24,851 nt of DNA, taken from NCBI GenBank assembly GCA_009602725.1, contig WELB01000031.1:597712-622562 (forward strand). Direction: 5' to 3'. The translations under genes were made by a program, and so were the position numbers. The notes beneath the pieces are model-generated. The model ran no database searches. It saw nothing but the letters and a program-made list of their open reading frames with translations, and was not told the origin of the DNA. Below, one piece after another: positions 21,201 through 24,851 of this stretch (positions are counted from its first letter, which is position 1; the number at the start of each line of letters is the position of its first letter). This DNA is from Spirogloea muscicola (lineage: Eukaryota; Streptophyta; Zygnematophyceae; Spirogloeales; Spirogloeaceae).

Positions 21201-21925
21201 TGCAACTTCCCATGCTGATCAATCGCCTCAAGCTCAAGCGTTCCAACTTTTGCAGGTTCGCCAAGATGGCGTGTGTCAGATGGCGGCAGTATCTCGCCGC
21301 CATCTAGCCTGCAGCAGAGCTGTGACCTCATGAAGTGGAAGTCAGAAGACCTTGCCTTTCATTGGTCCCCAAGTATTCTAGACTGCTGAGAGACTATGTG
21401 TACCCCACATCTTGGCGCCAATCTTGCCATTCTATCTGGTTACGAAAACCTTGGTTTGCCTGTATCCAGCATTGTTGATGTCGATGATCCCACCCAGCCC
21501 CGCTCCAAGGTCAACGGCTTCCCATTCTACTCCGTGGAGCCCAAGGACATGTGTGCCGCGCTGCAACGAGCTCTTGAGTGTTATGTGCGCTTCTTTCTGC
21601 CTAAACCTGCACGAGACCCCTATATCCAGTTGGTCATTGTGACCTTGACACAGGATCTGGCACAATGGCCTCCATGATGCATGCCATGCTTGCATGCCAC
21701 CTTCTACGCAATGGCTATTGCATAATACTTCAATTATGAGGCCTTTTTGACCTTAACCTGAACCCAATTCGTGAATGTGACCATGAGCTGCTTCCGTTCA
21801 TGCAGAACCAGGACCCCGAGGGTTGGGCCGCTTTGGTGGTCAATGCCATGTCCACAGACACGTCTTGGGATGCGCGGTGCTGCGATGCATACGTGGAGGC
21901 CTACTGGTCGATCCGCAATGGGTGA
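15285..21925 (+). CDS. Starch synthase IV-like protein, probable pseudoenzyme
   Basis: A GT5-family starch synthase by overall sequence, closest in remembered features to plant SS4. Well-supported exons: 16502-16693, 16807-16864, 16996-17232, 17475-17714, 18034-18132, 18502-18631, 18903-18953, 19145-19255, 19341-19450, 19610-19700, 19906-19995, 20350-20436, 20557-20628, 20840-20953, 21133-21194, 21470-21584 and 21806-21925 (TGA). A tentative 5' chain (15285-15490, 15610-15672, 15730-15874, 15935-16058) keeps phase and would make 838 residues. It starts with an Ala/Arg-rich stretch like a plastid transit peptide. A coiled-coil segment (NKQRLVAVEELQRADRD) and the SS4-like linker (PPPIWSSLLLRVDSLLL) precede the GT5 domain. 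Conserved: HVATELAP, KKGHLVEVIVPKYG, HLHDWQTA, TCHNFKYQ, LNRPDRFQD, YSNKVTTVSP and LRYGAIPVAR. Changed: KxGGLGD is QAGSLGK; NGID is STFD; TRLxxQKG is APQVSEAE; FEPCGL is RDPSEEM; the Lys and Leu of KTGGL are replaced (QQGGT). Catalysis is therefore unlikely. A scaffold or regulatory role, as for plant SS5, is an inference. Confidence 0.88.
15307..15337. repeat. (CGG)n trinucleotide run
   Basis: A run of about ten CGG units encodes poly-Ala in the proposed first exon of the starch synthase. Length variation here would change the putative transit peptide without a frameshift. Confidence 0.9.
16221..16264. repeat. Perfect 19-bp inverted repeat (hairpin)
   Basis: 16221-16239 (CTGGAGATTGGGTCCTGGA) is followed by a 6-base loop (CTTAGC) and its exact complement at 16246-16264. 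It lies in the predicted intron before the coiled-coil exon of the starch synthase. The stem has no mismatch, which is unlikely by chance. It may be a small foldback element or an RNA structure. Confidence 0.95.
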
Positions 21926-22403
21926 TGGAGCAGCAGTCTCGCCAAAGCCCCTCCCACTCCATGCAGTGCCGCTGAAGCTACACCTTCATCCTGCTCCTGA
22001 CCATACCGTGACTCTCACAACAAACAGTTACCGGGTGCTGTCTTACCAGCAGGGTTGCAGCCTGTGAGCTCCAGTCCCTAATTCCGCCACACCTTGCTAG
22101 ACAAGGAACCCAGCTCGGCGTGTTCGCCGAGCTGAGGCGCCAGCCAGCGCAGCTAGCCGCCGGCTGGCCTGCTGGGACTGCTAACACGGCAACGTGGGTC
22201 CCACAGCCGCACGTGTTTATGCACACTTATCAGCACGGCTTCGGGCCTTGCTGAGCAGCCTTTGCTTGGTAATGGCGAGCGCGACAGTCGGCTTTCGAGC
22301 ACAGGTCGAACTTATCTAAGAGTGTCACGCAGCGAGGGCTGCTGGGCTCGTCCGGAGCAAAGCCACCAATGCTGACCGGTCCTCTGCTCTGCCTGAGGCC
22401 TCT

Positions 22404-22560
22404 TCCAGCCGGTTTCCTGGGCTGGCCTATCACAGCCATCGCCCTCTACTGGAAGAGAGAGAAGGCGCGCAGAGCACATGGCATGAAAGGGAGGCCAATT
22501 CAAGCCAACGCATCGGTCAGGCAGAATCTAGTGCAGGATTAGCAAGGCTACATGAAACGG
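22404..22560. repeat. Dispersed repeat family copy (composite)
   Basis: 22411-22455 carries the core on the plus strand (TTTCCTGGGCTGGCCTATCA, CACAGCCATCGCCCTCTACT). Immediately after it, 22455-22560 carries the other segment on the minus strand (reverse complement of GGCTTGAATTGGCCTC). The two modules occur in the opposite relative orientation at 14390-14670, so they rearrange or are independent repeats. Confidence 0.65.
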
Positions 22561-22983
22561 AGCCCTATGCTAAGGTGTCTGAGGTATCAGTGTGACATTA
22601 GTACCCACAGGTGAGCACATACAAACCCGATAAGCTAACTTTGGGGAGCCGGACCGCCGCCATGGAAGCCGGCGGCCTGACTTAGAGCGCGCCCTGCACA
22701 CTGATAGATAGCCAGAACTTGCGAGTACTGCAAACTAAGCGAAAGCTGCATTTATCACATGCAACACCTAATGCCTGCGGAATGCTAGTGTGGCTCAAGC
22801 TGCCCCCCCAACTTCGTCGACGCGCGTCAACTAGTCGGGCCAGATACTGGATGAGGGAGGACCATTCCATGTCATAGCCACTGTAAATAACCATAGCGCA
22901 AGTGGTCTCCTCGGGGGTGGTCCTTGCAGTGCTAAGGGGAGAAAGATCAACCCCGCGCTGCGCAAGCCAGAATAAGAGAAGAC

Positions 22984-23028
22984 GCTTCCAGGAGAGGGCA
23001 GTGGCTGTGAGAGGCCAGCCCAGAAAGC
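22984..23028 (-). repeat. Dispersed repeat core, minus strand
   Basis: The reverse complement reads TTTCTGGGCTGGCCTCTCAC followed by AGCCACTGCCCTCTCCTGGAAG. This is the closest match to the cores at 11322, 14634 and 22411. Confidence 0.7.
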
Positions 23029-23349
23029 CAGAGGCTGATGCAAGGGCGCGACCGGCTCGGCGGTGCAACAAGCCAGCGCTTGGGACCTTAAGCAAGCGCT
23101 TAGATAGACGCATGCGGTAGCAGGACACAAGACCCAAAGGGCACCGAGCCTCCAAGAAGTGCTGCACCCTGTTTGCTGCGCAGTCTAAGCTAGAGGAACA
23201 GACGCACAGGCAGCAATGCGATATGTAGTGGTGAAAGCGCCAAGCTACAACAGAATCTGCTCACGGGCTGTGGCTACAAGGCTGCCGGTCCGCCACCCCC
23301 GCAGGTTAAGGTATCGCGCCAGCCCCCCCCCCCGCCGCTGCACGCTCAC

Positions 23350-23848
23350 ATTGCTCGGCTGCTTGCGGACGCAGGCCAGCCCCGCCACGCCATGGCGAGG
23401 ACGCCAGTCGCATGCCTTCTATTCTCCACTGTCCTGGCGGCCACGACCATGCGGGCTGCCGCCAGAGCCTCTACTACCGGCTCTGTCTTCTGTGACCGAG
23501 ACCTCAATGGCATCGTAGTGGCGAGGACGCCAGTCGCATGCCTTCTTTTGTTCACTGTCCTGGCGGCAACGACATGCGGGCTGCCGTCAGAGCCTCTGTC
23601 ACCGGCTCTGTCTTCTGTGACCGTGACCTCAATGTCATCACTTCTCATCATTGTCATCAATGTCAATGATTGATCACGGTCACAGTCAGGTCACGGTCAC
23701 AGAAGACAGAGCCGGTGACAGAGGCTCTGACGGCGGCCCGCATGTCGTTGCCGCCAGAACAGTGAACAAGAAAGGGAAGCCATGCGACTGGCGTCCTCGC
23801 CATGGCGTGGCGTTGGCTGGCCTGCGTCCGCAAGCAGCCGAGCAATGG
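23350..23848. repeat. Large imperfect inverted repeat with internal tandem duplication
   Basis: The left side is an outer segment 23350-23394 (ATTGCTCGGCTGCTTGCGGA onward) followed by two direct repeats, 23395-23509 and 23521-23634 (both GCGAGGACGCCAGTCGCATG to GACCTCAATG, period 126). After a spacer (23635-23688), the right arm 23689-23848 is the reverse complement of copy 2 followed by the outer segment. Copy 2 and the right arm are more alike than copy 1 and the right arm. The transcript would form a hairpin of about 160 bp. Confidence 0.88.
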
Positions 23849-23950
23849 CGGCGCGCAGCGGCGGGGTGGGGGGCCGTAGGGAGCTGGCGCGAGAGCGTGG
23901 CCTGCGGGTGCAGCGGACTGGCAGCCTTTGTGATGCTAGCGGCGCCTTGT

Positions 23951-24200
23951 CCACATTTTCTTTCTTTCTGGGCCGGCTTTCTGGCCGCCGCCTCTGGGTC
24001 TCGGCGGAGTGCCTCTTTCCCTGCAGCGAGCTATTCCGACCTGATGTTGCTCACTCGCGGGTACTGAGCTTCCCTCTGCATCGTCTTGTGTTTCAGACCT
24101 TGTTCATTCCTTTGGGCTGTATCGGCTTGACTTGGCCTCCATTTCATTTCATGCGCCCCGCGCGCCTTCTCTCTGGGCTGGCCTCTCCCAGCCACCAGTC
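23951..24200 (+). repeat. Dispersed repeat family copies
   Basis: 24126-24172 (GGCTTGACTTGGCCTCCATT to GCGCGCCTTCTCTCT) runs directly into the core CTGGGCTGGCCTCTCCCAGCC (24172-24192). A divergent core (TTTCTGGGCCGGCTTTCTGG) lies near 23959. Here the two modules are fused in one orientation, which may be the ancestral order. Confidence 0.6.
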
Positions 24201-24265
24201 TATCTGGCCGCGCTTTTCTTCAGTCGTATTTCAAACAAAGAAGAAAGGGCTCGCCCATTGAGGAT

Positions 24266-24790
24266 AGGGGCTGGACAAGCCAGCCCAAAAAAGAATGAAC
24301 AAAGAACGAGAAGGGGGCCAGAGGAAGCCAGAGGAAGCGCTAAGAAACCAAAGCAGACAAAGAAAGAAAGCAGCTACAAATCACTCAGTAACCCCTGCTA
24401 AGCAGCCGCAAATCAGAGAGGCTAGGGTCCTGGAAGTGGGTCCCCTGGACAGAGCCAGAGGACAACAAAGTGCTCGCCCATAGATTAAAGAAGAGTAGGA
24501 AGTGGCACTCCCAATGGGGCAAGGGCTGCGAAAAGCCAGCCCAAAAAGAATGCACAAAGGTTCAGAGGGGCCTAAGAGCGGTGAGCAGCTACAATGGGGC
24601 CTAAGGATGCAATGGTAAAACAGGGGGAGGATGGATCACTCAATAAGTACGAGTGAGGAGCCTCAGATCCGACAGACTAGCTGCCGGGAAGCTATCACCC
24701 TGACGAAAGCCAGAGCCCGCAGCGAGAGCACGGCCAGCTCGCAGATGCAGAGCGTGGGCCATGGACCGCTGCAGGGATACAGAGAGGCGC
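24266..24790 (-). repeat. Dispersed repeat family copies, minus strand
   Basis: Two cores occur on the minus strand at about 24266-24300 and 24528-24555 (both reverse complements of CATTCTTTTT(T)GGGCTGGCTT). The segment at about 24690-24790 matches the reverse complement of 11415-11505. This is probably an old, nested accumulation of the family that continues past the window edge. Confidence 0.55.
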
Positions 24791-24851
24791 ATCCGATATA
24801 CCTGAGCCCACGAGCCCGCGGCGTTGAAGTCGGCTGGCTCGCCGCGTCTGC

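Larger units (their letters stand above)
21926..24851. other. Gene-poor, repeat-rich tail of the window
   Basis: After the starch synthase stop no exon with recognisable homology was found on either strand. The longest open frame is on the minus strand, 22682-23167 (161 codons). It runs through a dispersed-repeat core and matches no known family that I recognise. The region contains several copies of the repeat family and the large inverted repeat at 23350-23848. Confidence 0.6.

Noticed and set aside
22682-23167. 161-codon minus-strand open frame as a gene
   Set aside because: It runs through a dispersed-repeat core and has no recognisable domain. It is most likely chance or repeat-derived coding potential.
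23651-24261. Overlapping plus-strand open frames after the inverted repeat
   Set aside because: Their translations derive from the right arm of the inverted repeat and from dispersed-repeat modules, and show no family motif.

Overview
This window is nuclear DNA from a green alga (a chlorophyte, possibly a trebouxiophyte; class-level placement is a guess). The reasons are GC-rich coding exons broken by many short, less GC-rich introns; a starch synthase IV-like gene and a plant-type MAP-kinase phosphatase (MKP1), both of the green lineage; and abundant microsatellites and dispersed repeats. No rRNA, tRNA, CRISPR array or bacterial-style operon was seen. Most exon boundaries below were set by hand from GT/AG (or GC/AG) sites, reading-phase continuity and remembered family motifs. 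They are predictions, not transcript-supported models.

Layout. (1) 1-2058, plus strand: a (CT)n/(TA)n microsatellite, then the C-terminal part of a PAF-acetylhydrolase-like serine hydrolase. Its Ser-Asp-His triad is visible, but the oxyanion-hole block is missing. (2) 2059-3462: intergenic, with a nested inverted repeat and a TATA-like box. (3) 3463-7748, plus strand: an MKP1-type dual-specificity phosphatase with a gelsolin-like segment and a very long Ser/Pro-rich tail. (4) 8079-11208, minus strand: a complete nine-exon type II thioesterase (GrsT/OLAH family), convergent with MKP1. (5) 11903-13126, plus strand: a complete five-exon arylalkylamine N-acetyltransferase-like GNAT enzyme, divergent from the thioesterase across about 0.7 kb that holds a dispersed repeat. 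(6) 13127-15284: intergenic, with a 92-bp direct repeat and repeat-family copies. (7) About 15285-21925, plus strand: a starch synthase IV-like gene of about 21 exons. (8) 21926-24851: no convincing gene; dispersed repeats and a large inverted repeat.

The genes do not form one pathway. The most unusual item is the starch synthase. Its fold-defining sequence and splice phases are intact, but nearly every known substrate-binding or catalytic motif is replaced, which suggests a conserved pseudoenzyme analogous to, but structurally different from, plant SS5. The type II thioesterase is a likely editing partner of a polyketide or fatty-acid megasynthase encoded elsewhere. The acetyltransferase could act in melatonin-type or polyamine/arylalkylamine acetylation. 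Two introns need a GC donor, and many others have weak donors, so automated gene prediction will probably misannotate this locus.
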